Origin: an uncultured Planctomycetaceae bacterium
GTDB lineage: Bacteria > Planctomycetota > Planctomycetia > Planctomycetales > Planctomycetaceae
NCBI GenBank assembly: GCA_937975745.1
Contig: CALJUK010000801.1
Span: 1 to 5,011, forward strand
Direction of reading: 5' to 3'
DNA: 5,011 nt
Shown here: positions 1-4,789 of the stretch, piece by piece
Position numbering within the stretch: position 1 is the stretch's first letter
Layout of the letters: each line of letters opens with the position of its first letter
Translations under genes and position numbers: made by a program
The notes under the pieces: model-generated
Seen by the model: the letters and a program-made list of their open reading frames with translations, nothing else
Databases searched by the model: none
Told to the model about the DNA's origin: nothing

Positions 1-699
1 ACTCTGCCGAATGCAGTTCTGCTGGCTGTCTCGTTCGGATCGCTGACATTTCTCATCACCCGGATCGTGGAACGCACTGAGACCGGCTTACTGCATCTCA
101 TTCCGCATACGGTGTGCCGATTCACTCTGGCCTTGATCCTGCTCGACGCCTGGATGTTTGTGTGGCACTGGCTGAATCATCGCGTTCCGTTGCTGTGGCG
201 ATTTCATCGGATGCACCACAGTGACCCCAGCATGGATGTCACAACAGCGACAAGATTTCATCTCGGCGAGCACGTGATTTCCGGCACGCTGCGGCTGACG
301 TTGATTCCATTGCTGGGCCTGAGTAACTGGTAGATCGTCATTTATGAAATCGCCGTCGTGGCGATGATCCACTTTCACCATGCGAATATCACAATCGGTC
401 GAGCTGACCGGTGACTGCGATGTCTGGTCGTGACGCCCGACATGCACAAGGTTCACCACTCGCGCTGGCAGCCCGAGACGGATTCCAACTACGCCGTCGT
501 TCTGTCCATCTGGGATCGCATTGCTCGCACGTTTCGATTGAACCCCGATCCCCATTCCATCCGATTCGGACTGAACGAGTTTGCTGACGATCGATGGCAG
601 ACCATCGGCGGCATGCTGAAGACACCGTTCCGTCATACACCAGATATCCAGAGAGCGGAAACGGAGGCACACGCCGCGGAATCCTCGCGCGACACGTAA
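1..699 (+). pseudogene. Fatty-acid/sterol hydroxylase-family membrane protein, 5'-truncated by the window, two in-frame stops
   Basis: Frame 1 is open from base 1, so the true start lies outside the window. The translation has the di-iron histidine boxes of the fatty acid hydroxylase superfamily (C-5 sterol desaturase type): HWLNH (166-180), HRMHH (205-219), HFHH (370-381) and HKVHH (445-459), plus hydrophobic stretches between them. Members are integral membrane oxygenases acting on lipids; the substrate cannot be told here. The frame is broken by TAG at 331-333 and TGA at 412-414, yet family-like sequence resumes in the same frame after each stop (IVIYEIAVVAMIHFHHANI; then VVTPDMHKVHHSRWQPETDS). 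Relatives usually have Gln or Trp near these points, so each fits one C>T or G>A transition (CAG>TAG, TGG>TGA). The frame ends with TAA at 697-699. I infer a pseudogene; base-calling error is the alternative. It is unlikely to be functionally tied to the metal genes downstream. Confidence 0.85.
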
Positions 700-702
700 C
701 TC

Positions 703-730
703 CCGAAGGCAAACTGTCTCCAGTCTTCGG
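703..730 (+). terminator. Hairpin just after the hydroxylase pseudogene, possible terminator
   Basis: CCGAAG (703-708) pairs with CTTCGG (725-730), and ACTG (713-716) with CAGT (721-724), closing a TCTC loop. This gives a 10-bp stem with a 4-nt bulge (GCAA) on one side. It begins 4 nt after the stop codon of the upstream gene. No strong T tract follows, so intrinsic termination is only weakly supported. Confidence 0.35.
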
Positions 731-749
731 TTCTGTCGCGAAAAAAGTC

Positions 750-781
750 TTGACTCCGTAATACGGTACGGGGCGTAAGCT
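750..781 (+). promoter_or_regulatory. mer-type promoter with over-long spacer
   Basis: The -35 box TTGACT (750-755) and the -10 box TAAGCT (776-781) are separated by 20 bp instead of the usual 17. Long spacers of 19-20 bp are the hallmark of promoters activated by MerR-family regulators, which bind the spacer and untwist it when metal binds. The -35 box and the bases just after it (TTGACTCCGTA) match the classical Tn501/Tn21 mer promoter as I recall it. It points at merR, so the regulator would control its own operon, unlike the divergent layout of Tn501. Confidence 0.8.
756..771 (+). promoter_or_regulatory. MerR operator dyad in the promoter spacer
   Basis: The inverted repeat CCGTA (756-760) N6 TACGG (767-771) lies centrally between the -35 and -10 boxes, with the same arm sequence and 6-nt gap as the canonical mer operator. 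A second TACGG at 762-766 forms an alternative, tighter palindrome CCGTA-A-TACGG with the same left arm. The wider dyad is the likely MerR site. Confidence 0.75.
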
Positions 782-801
782 GTCTCAGGTACAGGAGACA
801 G
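780..801 (+). repeat. Perfect 7-bp inverted repeat overlapping the -10 box and the merR ribosome-binding site
   Basis: CTGTCTC (780-786) and GAGACAG (795-801) form a perfect inverted repeat with an 8-nt loop. The left arm overlaps the last bases of the -10 box, and the right arm contains most of the Shine-Dalgarno AGGAGA (793-798). Transcription would be expected to start near 788, so an RNA hairpin would probably lose its left arm. A protein-binding DNA dyad or chance is therefore more likely than translational control. Confidence 0.4.
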
Positions 802-806
802 TGATA

Positions 807-1233
807 ATGACAACTCACAGCGGAAGTCTGTCGATCGGGCAGTTGGCAAAGCGGGCCGGGGGTCGGGGTCGAGACCGTTCGTTTCTACGAACGCGAAGGA
901 CTGCTCGTTGAACCGCAGCGACGGCAGAGCGGCTACCGGCAATATCAGAGCGACACAGTGGATCGCCTGTTGTTCATTCGCCGGGCCAAAGAACTCGGCT
1001 TCACGCTCAAGGAAATCAAAGAGCTGCTGTCGCTCCGCGTGGACGAGGACAAGACCTGCGCCGATGTCCGGCAGCAGGCGGAAGCGAAGATCGCAGACAT
1101 CGAAGACCGCATTCGCTCGCTGCAGCGCATGAAACGGGCGCTTGTGAAAGTTACCCGACAATGCAGCGGCAGCGGACCGACCAGCGAGTGTCCGATTCTG
1201 GAATCGATCAAACGGAAGGAACGCGCGTCATGA
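807..1233 (+). pseudogene. merR: MerR-family Hg(II)-type regulator, frameshifted in a G run
   Basis: Metal-responsive transcription activator of the MerR family. ATG 807 has Shine-Dalgarno AGGAGA at 793-798. The first 18 codons (ending IGQLAKRAG) run into five Gs at 858-862. With one G removed, the frame continues as a complete MerR protein of 141 residues to TGA 1231-1233: winged HTH (about 8-45, with ETVRFYEREGLL), then a long dimerisation helix (about 86-117). Three cysteines, C84, C119 and C128, match the known Hg-ligand pattern of Tn501 MerR (Cys82, Cys117, Cys126): the last two are 9 apart, as in CSGSGPTSEC. This favours Hg(II) over Zn or Cu sensing. As written, the shifted frame gives no MerR and stops soon after. 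The remainder from 862 is intact, so the lesion is recent or a homopolymer error. TGA 1231 overlaps the next gene's ATG 1230, and the operator upstream implies autoregulation. Confidence 0.85.
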
Positions 1234-1691
1234 ACCGGGACGAATCACAAAGCGGTTGGCGCCGAAGTCTGGCCGCCCTGCCGGCCGTGGGAACGGCTCT
1301 GCTGCCGAGAGTGACCTGACCATGCACGCTCTCGGCTTCCGCCGGACTCCTCGGTTCGATGGGTCTCGCTTTTCTGTTGCAGACGGAATACCTGCTTCCG
1401 CTGATGCTGGTCGCACTGACCGCAGCGGTGGGAGCCCTCGGATACCGGGCCTCACAGCGACACGGTCGCGGGCCGCTGGTGACGGGACTGCTCGCGGCCG
1501 GCCTGCTCATCGTCGGCCGGTTCGTCGTCGGCCGGTTCGTCGTGGCGTCCGATCTGATGATGTACTGCAGTGCCGGACTGCTGATCGCGGCTTCCGTCTG
1601 GAATTCGTGGCCGAAGAAGCGTCCGGCACCACCACTTGTCGAACTGTCGTTTTCGGACGACACCCTTTCCAGCAGTCAGAAGGAGAATTGA
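1230..1691 (+). CDS. MerT/MerC-like small membrane protein with in-frame TGA at 1317 (broken, or selenocysteine)
   Basis: ATG 1230 overlaps the merR stop (ATGA), as expected for translational coupling. One frame carries MNRDESQSGWRRSLAALPAV and on to VT, then TGA (1317-1319), then PCTLSASAGLLGSMGLAFLL and onwards to TGA 1689-1691: 153 positions counting the internal stop. After the stop there are about three hydrophobic segments (bases about 1344-1380, 1387-1445 and 1477-1605). Proteins of this kind in mer-like operons commonly carry a CPxC-like cysteine motif exactly where TGA-Pro-Cys falls. This suggests a small transporter or thiol-bearing membrane protein handling metal ions; that function is inferred from context. 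Translation restarting at ATG 1359 would give 110 residues, but no ribosome-binding site is visible there. The options are a nonsense mutation, a local sequence error, or selenocysteine. The Trx-like gene follows 3 nt later. Confidence 0.65.
1512..1541 (+). repeat. 15-bp perfect tandem duplication inside the membrane-protein gene
   Basis: The unit GTCGGCCGGTTCGTC is present twice back to back (1512-1526, 1527-1541). It is in frame and adds five residues, giving VGRFVVGRFV within a predicted transmembrane segment. Probably a slippage product with no evident function. Confidence 0.8.
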
Positions 1692-1694
1692 ACG

Positions 1695-1961
1695 ATGACG
1701 ACCACCCGAAAAGTCGAAGTTTTCAGCGCCGGCTGCGGCCTGTGCGATGACGCCGTCCAGCTTGTTCAGAGTATCGCCTGTCCGTCCTGTGACGTCGAAG
1801 TGCTCGACATGCAGGACGCGACTGTGGCTGCTCGCGCGAAGAGCCTCGGCATCCACCGCGTCCCCGCCGTCGTCATCGACGGCAAACTGGCCGACTGCTG
1901 CGCTGCAGGCGGCCCCGACGAAGCCACGCTGCGAGCAGCCGGACTCGGGCAGCCTGCCTGA
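1695..1961 (+). CDS. Thioredoxin-like small thiol protein of the mer-like operon
   Basis: An 88-residue protein with a short thioredoxin/glutaredoxin fold: beta strand KVEVF (6-10), an active-site-type C14-G-L-C17 at the start of a helix, a second pair C29-P-S-C32, the cis-proline loop RVPAVVIDG with P57, and a vicinal pair C68-C69. The family is redox-active or metal-binding. Three cysteine pairs in a MerR-controlled operon suggest cytosolic metal (Hg) binding or hand-over, or a redox partner for the membrane protein; this is inference. There is no signal peptide, so it should be cytoplasmic. ATG 1695 has AAGGAG just upstream (about 1680-1685), and the gene lies 3 nt after the previous stop, so it is co-transcribed. 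It has no visible defect, unlike the genes before it. Confidence 0.8.
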   Translation: MTTTRKVEVFSAGCGLCDDAVQLVQSIACPSCDVEVLDMQDATVAARAKSLGIHRVPAVVIDGKLADCCAAGGPDEATLRAAGLGQPA

Positions 1962-1966
1962 TCACG

Positions 1967-1984
1967 TGAGTCCACACAGACTCA
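1967..1984. terminator. Hairpin between convergent genes, weak terminator candidate
   Basis: TGAGTC (1967-1972) and GACTCA (1979-1984) form a 6-bp stem with a CACACA loop, in the 57-bp gap between the converging Trx-like gene and arsI. A competing pairing uses ACTCA 1980-1984 with TGAGT 1994-1998. Neither has a T tract, so function as a bidirectional terminator is only suggested by position. Confidence 0.3.
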
Positions 1985-2018
1985 AGTGCTGTCTGAGTTC
2001 GGTTGTGCTTTCAGTGCA

Positions 2019-2513
2019 TCACGGAGGCTGCTGTGCGTTTTCGCAACTCTTCAGCGTGACGAGTTCCGGGCCGCAGCAGCCCGCTTCGGCGTAGAGTTCG
2101 TCTTTGGCATCGGCTTCGAGAACCACAAACACTTCCCATTTGTGGCCATCGGGATCGACCGCCCACACTTTGTCCTGAACGGCGTAGCAGCAGGTCGTGG
2201 CTTCTTCCGTAATCGTCTTGATGCCCGCGGCTTTGAACCGTTCAAGTGCCGCGTGAACGGCGGCTACGGACTTGACCTGGACGCCAAAATGAGCGGAACC
2301 GCCTTCGACTGACACTTCACCGTCGACTTCGTTGAGCGTCAGATTGACGGAGGGATCGGCCGGCTCGAATTTGGCATAACGGGGTCGCTCCTTGCTCGGT
2401 GATTCTCCCAGTAGGAATTCATAGAACCGCTTCGATGCTTCCAGATTGGAAACAGTCAACGCAACGTGCAGACGACAGTTGCCTGCGAGCTCGACGGCTG
2501 ATTCGGTCTTCAT
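2019..2513 (-). CDS. arsI: ArsI/CadI-family C-As lyase (glyoxalase-fold metalloenzyme)
   Basis: A 164-residue protein of the vicinal oxygen chelate/glyoxalase fold. ArsI enzymes are Fe(II) dioxygenases that split the C-As bond of trivalent organoarsenicals such as methylarsenite, giving arsenite. Sequence support: HVALTVSNLEASKRFYEFLL (16-35) opens the fold; H75 in SAHFGV and E127 in WEVFVV are at metal-ligand-like positions; the vicinal C108-C109 in EATTCCYA is the arsenic-binding pair typical of ArsI; VWAVDPDGHKWEVF is the family signature. The tail adds C146-C147 and C157, like the Cys-rich tails often seen in this family. ATG 2513 has AAGGAG about 8 nt upstream (2521-2526), in the 11-nt gap after arsC. 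It is last in the aquaporin-arsC-arsI operon. CadI-like cadmium response is the alternative reading; the arsenic neighbours favour ArsI. Confidence 0.88.
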   Translation of the reverse strand: MKTESAVELAGNCRLHVALTVSNLEASKRFYEFLLGESPSKERPRYAKFEPADPSVNLTLNEVDGEVSVEGGSAHFGVQVKSVAAVHAALERFKAAGIKTITEEATTCCYAVQDKVWAVDPDGHKWEVFVVLEADAKDELYAEAGCCGPELVTLKSCENAQQPP

Positions 2514-2524
2514 CGCAACTCTCC

Positions 2525-2941
2525 TTACTTGAGGTCCTGCAGGTAACTTTCAATGCGGTGCCTGATTTCGTCGCGGACACGGCGAAAGACGACCATTTGT
2601 TCGTCTTCCGTGCCGGTGGCGTCGGCGGGATCGTCGAAGGGCCAGTGCAGCGTCTGCTTTGCTCCGGGAAATACCGGGCACGATTCCTGCGCGTTATCAC
2701 AGACGGTGACGACCAGATCGAACGGCTCGTTCTGGAACTGGTCCAGTGATTTGCTGGTGTTGGTCGAAATATCGATGTCCAGTTCGTGCATGGCTTTGAT
2801 CGCCAGCGGATGGACGTAACCGGAGGGCTTCGAACCGGCAGACTCGGCTTCCCATTCGCCTTTGCCTAGCGATTCCCACAGGGCTTCAGCCATCTGAGAA
2901 CGACACGAGTTGCCAGTACACAGAATCAGGACGCGTTGCAT
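2525..2941 (-). CDS. arsC: Arsenate reductase, low-molecular-weight phosphatase type (thioredoxin-coupled)
   Basis: A cytoplasmic enzyme of 138 residues reducing As(V) to As(III). The N-terminal phosphatase P-loop C8-TGNSC-R14 (CX5R) follows strand VLIL. C81 and C88 (VVTVCDNAQESCPVFPG) have the 7-residue spacing of Cys82/Cys89 in S. aureus pI258 ArsC, where they form the disulfide relay with the P-loop cysteine. WPFDDP (100-105) carries the catalytic-type aspartate. Length is normal for the family. ATG 2941 lies within the aquaporin 3' end (16-bp overlap) behind GAGGAAG, so translation is probably coupled. Its product, arsenite, is the expected cargo of the aquaporin. A protein tyrosine phosphatase is unlikely given the C81/C88 pair and the operon. 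Confidence 0.93.
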   Translation of the reverse strand: MQRVLILCTGNSCRSQMAEALWESLGKGEWEAESAGSKPSGYVHPLAIKAMHELDIDISTNTSKSLDQFQNEPFDLVVTVCDNAQESCPVFPGAKQTLHWPFDDPADATGTEDEQMVVFRRVRDEIRHRIESYLQDLK

Positions 2942-3618
2942 GGAGCATCTTCCTCGGTTGATACGGCTGAGCAGCAGCCTTCGTGCTGGACGCAGCAGCA
3001 GGCAGGGACGGCCAGTAGTGCTCCAATCACGGGAGCGGTCAGGTAAATCCAGAACTGAGTCAGCTCGCCGCTGACGACTGCCGGAGCGATCGAGCGGGCC
3101 GGGTTCATCGAAGCGCCGCAGATCGGACCGGCAAACATGGCTTCCAGAAGAACGACGCCGCCGATCGCCGCGCCCGCCATGATGCCTTTCTCTTTTGCTC
3201 CGGTTGAGACGTTCAGAATCACGAACATCAGCATGAAGGTCAGCACGACCTCAAAGAGAAACGACTGCCCCCACGAGCCGGCCGGAAGCGTGGCTCCAAG
3301 ATTCGCGTGATCCGGAAACATCACACGCAGCAGTCCGCTCGCCGCGATCGCTCCGGCAAGCTGGCTGACGATGTACGGAGTCACCTGCTTCGTCTCGAAC
3401 CGGCGGGCGGCACAGAACGCGATGGTCACCGCCGGGTTGATGTGAGCCACCGACACGTCGCCGATGGCCTGAATCATCGCCAGCACAATCAGCCCGAACG
3501 TGATGGCGATGCCAACGTGAGTGATGACTCCGTTGCTCACGTCATTAACGACGATCGCTCCCGTACCGGCAAAGACCAGACAGAATGTGCCAATCGCTTC
3601 GGCTGCATACTTCTTCAT
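2926..3618 (-). CDS. aqpS: Aquaporin/aquaglyceroporin of the ars operon (AqpS-like arsenite channel)
   Basis: A 230-residue MIP-family channel with six hydrophobic segments and both selectivity loops: N61-P-A (AHINPAVT) and N172-P-A-R (ASMNPARS). R175 is the filter arginine. The residue 12 before the second NPA asparagine, His in water-specific AqpZ, is Ala160 here, suggesting a wider pore able to pass neutral solutes such as As(OH)3. In Sinorhizobium meliloti, AqpS takes the place of an arsenite pump downstream of arsenate reduction; I infer the same role here. The C-terminus carries a cysteine-rich tail (C207-C209, C215, C216, C227) that could bind As(III) or another metal. ATG 3618 has no good Shine-Dalgarno but is supported by the conserved MKKYAAEA start, also found in the remnant copy at 4679. 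It overlaps arsC by 16 bp. Confidence 0.9.
   Translation of the reverse strand: MKKYAAEAIGTFCLVFAGTGAIVVNDVSNGVITHVGIAITFGLIVLAMIQAIGDVSVAHINPAVTIAFCAARRFETKQVTPYIVSQLAGAIAASGLLRVMFPDHANLGATLPAGSWGQSFLFEVVLTFMLMFVILNVSTGAKEKGIMAGAAIGGVVLLEAMFAGPICGASMNPARSIAPAVVSGELTQFWIYLTAPVIGALLAVPACCCVQHEGCCSAVSTEEDAPCNAS
3484..3618 (-). repeat. Direct repeat, copy 1: 5' end of the intact aquaporin gene
   Basis: The first 45 codons align without gaps to 4545-4679 (107 of 135 bases identical by my count; 37 of 45 residues). The two copies lie in the same orientation 1061 bp apart, bracketing three small genes. Confidence 0.9.
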
Positions 3619-3649
3619 GTGCTTGCTTCGCGTACCGGGCTTGGTTTGG

Positions 3650-3850
3650 TCATTGGTCTCGTTCTTGGAACAGGCAGAGGCTAAGCAAAGACAGCGAGAG
3701 TGTGATACAGACGGTGGTGATGGTTAAGGTGCTGACTCCCGTGGAAACGAGGAACCCCAGCCCAATTGCCGCACCTGACGTCTGAGCGAAACCGAGCAAC
3801 AAGCGAAAAATGGCCCAAACTCGAACACTGGTTGTGGGGTTTTTCGGCAC
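3650..3850 (-). CDS. Small two-helix membrane protein, unrecognised (66 aa)
   Basis: GTG 3850 gives 66 residues, MPKNPTTSVRVWAIF and on to LFQERDQ, ending with TGA at 3650-3652. Two hydrophobic helices are visible (about 12-36 and 41-61) with a short polar turn, a basic N-terminus and a charged C-terminus. I do not recognise the family and assign no function. The start is chosen because a GGAG sequence lies about 10 nt upstream of GTG and the residues before it look non-coding; the same frame runs on upstream to 3982, but there it overlaps the preceding gene. It starts 16 nt after the stop of the 135-residue gene and ends 31 nt before the aquaporin, so it is probably co-transcribed with the ars genes. 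Length, topology and a shared QT.GA patch resemble the 66-residue protein at 4271-4471; they may be distant paralogues. Confidence 0.55.
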   Translation of the reverse strand: MPKNPTTSVRVWAIFRLLLGFAQTSGAAIGLGFLVSTGVSTLTITTVCITLSLSLLSLCLFQERDQ

Positions 3851-3866
3851 GATTGAACGACTCCAT

Positions 3867-4274
3867 TCACCACGGCGAGACAGTGAATCGGACCTGCAAT
3901 TCCTTTCCGTCTTCCTGACTACGGATTTCAAGGTCGTAGATTTCTGCCTCAAATGATCGACGCAACAGGATGTGCGTCTCACTCTGGTTGATGGTCCTGT
4001 ACATCTTCATCCTTTCGACGATCCACAACTTGTAGTTCGCAAACGGTTCATTGGAGTTGATGGTCCATTCCGCCACCCGGCTCCAAGGCCCTGAGGTTTC
4101 CTTTGGTGTGGTGACTTGGCTGCCGTCCGGTGTCGAGATGCGAATGTGTTCCGACACCACTTTGTCAAACACATCAGCCGCCGACTCATCGTCGCTCTCC
4201 CGGTGGTTCTTCCAGATCAGCACAACGACCGCACTCACTGCGATTGCCGCAACGATCATCCGGCCCGTCTTCAT
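3867..4274 (-). CDS. Membrane-anchored hypothetical protein (135 aa)
   Basis: ATG 4274 gives 135 residues: MKTGRM, then one hydrophobic segment (about 7-21, IVAAIAVSAVVVLIW) used as signal anchor, followed by a polar, probably extracytoplasmic domain of about 110 residues with no cysteines and no motif I recognise (it includes SRVAEWTINSNEPFANYKLW and ends VRFTVSPW). No function is assigned. The start is supported by ATGA overlap with the upstream gene's stop (4271-4273) and a purine-rich stretch (GGAAGCAGGAG) just before it. An upstream extension in the same frame is Arg-rich and overlaps the preceding gene, so I rejected it. Its neighbours on both sides are two-helix membrane proteins, suggesting a small membrane assembly, but that is inference from layout only. 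Confidence 0.6.
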   Translation of the reverse strand: MKTGRMIVAAIAVSAVVVLIWKNHRESDDESAADVFDKVVSEHIRISTPDGSQVTTPKETSGPWSRVAEWTINSNEPFANYKLWIVERMKMYRTINQSETHILLRRSFEAEIYDLEIRSQEDGKELQVRFTVSPW

Positions 4275-4471
4275 TGCTCCTGCTTCCGCCACGGCCAGCC
4301 GAAGACTGCGAAACTCACCAGTGTGACGAGAACGAGAACGCCTCCGACGATGTATGACCCCCGCTGAAATCCACCAATCACCAGCGCCAGATACAAAACG
4401 GCTCCCAGCGTCTGAATCAGCCCTGCGGCTATCTGAATGGTTCCCCTTGCTTTTCGTGACCTCATTGCCAT
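4271..4471 (-). CDS. Small two-helix membrane protein, unrecognised (66 aa)
   Basis: From ATG 4471 the frame encodes MAMRSRKARG, a basic start, then two hydrophobic helices (about 12-34 and 40-58) and a basic end GWPWRKQEQ: 66 residues. Its TGA overlaps the next gene's ATG, indicating translational coupling. Start choice is uncertain: ATG 4465 is two codons in, and an in-frame GTG at 4507 would add 12 residues but begins with codons read from a T8 run. No clear Shine-Dalgarno is seen for any of them. I do not recognise the family. It resembles the other 66-residue protein at 3650-3850 in size, topology and a QT.GA patch in helix 1. Confidence 0.55.
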   Translation of the reverse strand: MAMRSRKARGTIQIAAGLIQTLGAVLYLALVIGGFQRGSYIVGGVLVLVTLVSFAVFGWPWRKQEQ

Positions 4472-4535
4472 ATGGCCATGCCGCCATGTGTAAATCAAAA
4501 AAAACACTTCTACTTCAACGTTGTCTGACGTCCCT
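4472..4535. other. Junction between the aquaporin remnant and the small-gene cassette
   Basis: A non-coding gap. It holds an A8 tract at 4497-4504 (T8 on the minus strand) and two short palindromes (CAACGTTG at 4517-4524, GACGTC at 4527-4532). No stem precedes the T tract closely enough to call a terminator, and no inverted terminal repeats or target-site duplication are visible. Confidence 0.4.
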
Positions 4536-4679
4536 TCACGTCCATACGATCAGGCCAAAAGTGAAGGCAATACCAACGCGAGTGATAACTCCGTTGCTAA
4601 AATCATTGACGACGATCGCTCTCGTGCCGACAAAGATCAGACAGAGCGTCCCGGTAGCCTCGGCGGCGTATTTCTTCAT
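4536..4679 (-). pseudogene. Truncated remnant of a second aquaporin gene (N-terminal 45 codons)
   Basis: ATG 4679 opens MKKYAAEATGTLCLIFVGTR and runs to GLIV, matching residues 1-45 of the intact aquaporin without gaps (37 identical). Homology then ends abruptly; two unrelated codons and TGA (4536-4538) follow. Only the first helix and part of the second remain, so no channel can form. Of the codons that differ, by my count about 18 are silent and 8 change the residue, including G20R in the conserved GTGAI and H34R. This pattern means the copy diverged mostly under selection as a working gene, then was cut off. It is the first sequence on the minus strand after the divergent arsR, so it probably marks the original first gene of the ars operon. 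Confidence 0.85.
4545..4679 (-). repeat. Direct repeat, copy 2: aquaporin 5' end in the remnant
   Basis: Partner of 3484-3618: same orientation, gap-free alignment over 45 codons, about 79% identical. The similarity does not clearly extend upstream of the ATG or past codon 45. Confidence 0.9.
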
Positions 4680-4789
4680 GCCGTTTCCCGAATCGAGCGG
4701 CTGCCGAAGCCACCATGATTCCTTTCCTGCCGTCTTCCACGTATCCTTGAGTGGACAGCAGGATTCTATATTTCGATAACTATAAAACA
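4680..4789. promoter_or_regulatory. Divergent arsR / ars-operon control region with candidate ArsR operator
   Basis: 110 bp between divergent reading frames. The part next to arsR (about 4764-4789) is sharply AT-rich compared with the rest of the window and holds an imperfect dyad, TATAnTT-N4-AAnTATA (4767-4784), of the kind ArsR dimers bind. A TTGAGT at 4747-4752 and TATATT at 4767-4772 could be promoter boxes, but the 14-bp spacing is poor; TATAAA at 4781-4786 is another -10 candidate. Minus-strand promoter boxes are not clear. The operator and promoter assignments are tentative. Confidence 0.5.

Noticed and set aside
88..1161. Long minus-strand open frame (357 codons) antisense to the hydroxylase remnant and merR
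   Set aside because: It lies opposite two recognisable plus-strand genes, has no family resemblance, is Arg-rich as expected of an antisense shadow in GC-rich DNA, and ends and starts without regard to any promoter or RBS.
1..1700. Genome-wide stop-codon reassignment (TGA or TAG as sense)
   Set aside because: TGA serves as the normal terminator of merR, the Trx-like gene, arsI and the aquaporin in this same window, and the breaks use both TAG and TGA.
1208..1856. Minus- and plus-strand open frames overlapping the mer membrane gene and Trx-like gene
   Set aside because: Low-complexity Arg/Pro/Ser translations in the wrong frames of genes with clear family features.
4275..4487. N-terminal extension of the 135-residue protein (206-codon version)
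   Set aside because: The extension is Arg/Ser-rich, overlaps the small membrane gene in another frame, and would bury the signal anchor; ATG 4274 has ATGA coupling and a purine-rich upstream site.
3484..4679. Insertion sequence or composite transposon between the aquaporin copies
   Set aside because: No transposase-like protein, terminal inverted repeats or short target-site duplication could be seen; the direct repeats are diverged coding sequence.
4354..4779. Plus-strand open frame of 141 codons across the aquaporin remnant
   Set aside because: It is antisense to the remnant aquaporin and the small membrane gene, and its translation resembles the antisense of the intact aquaporin, so it is a shadow.
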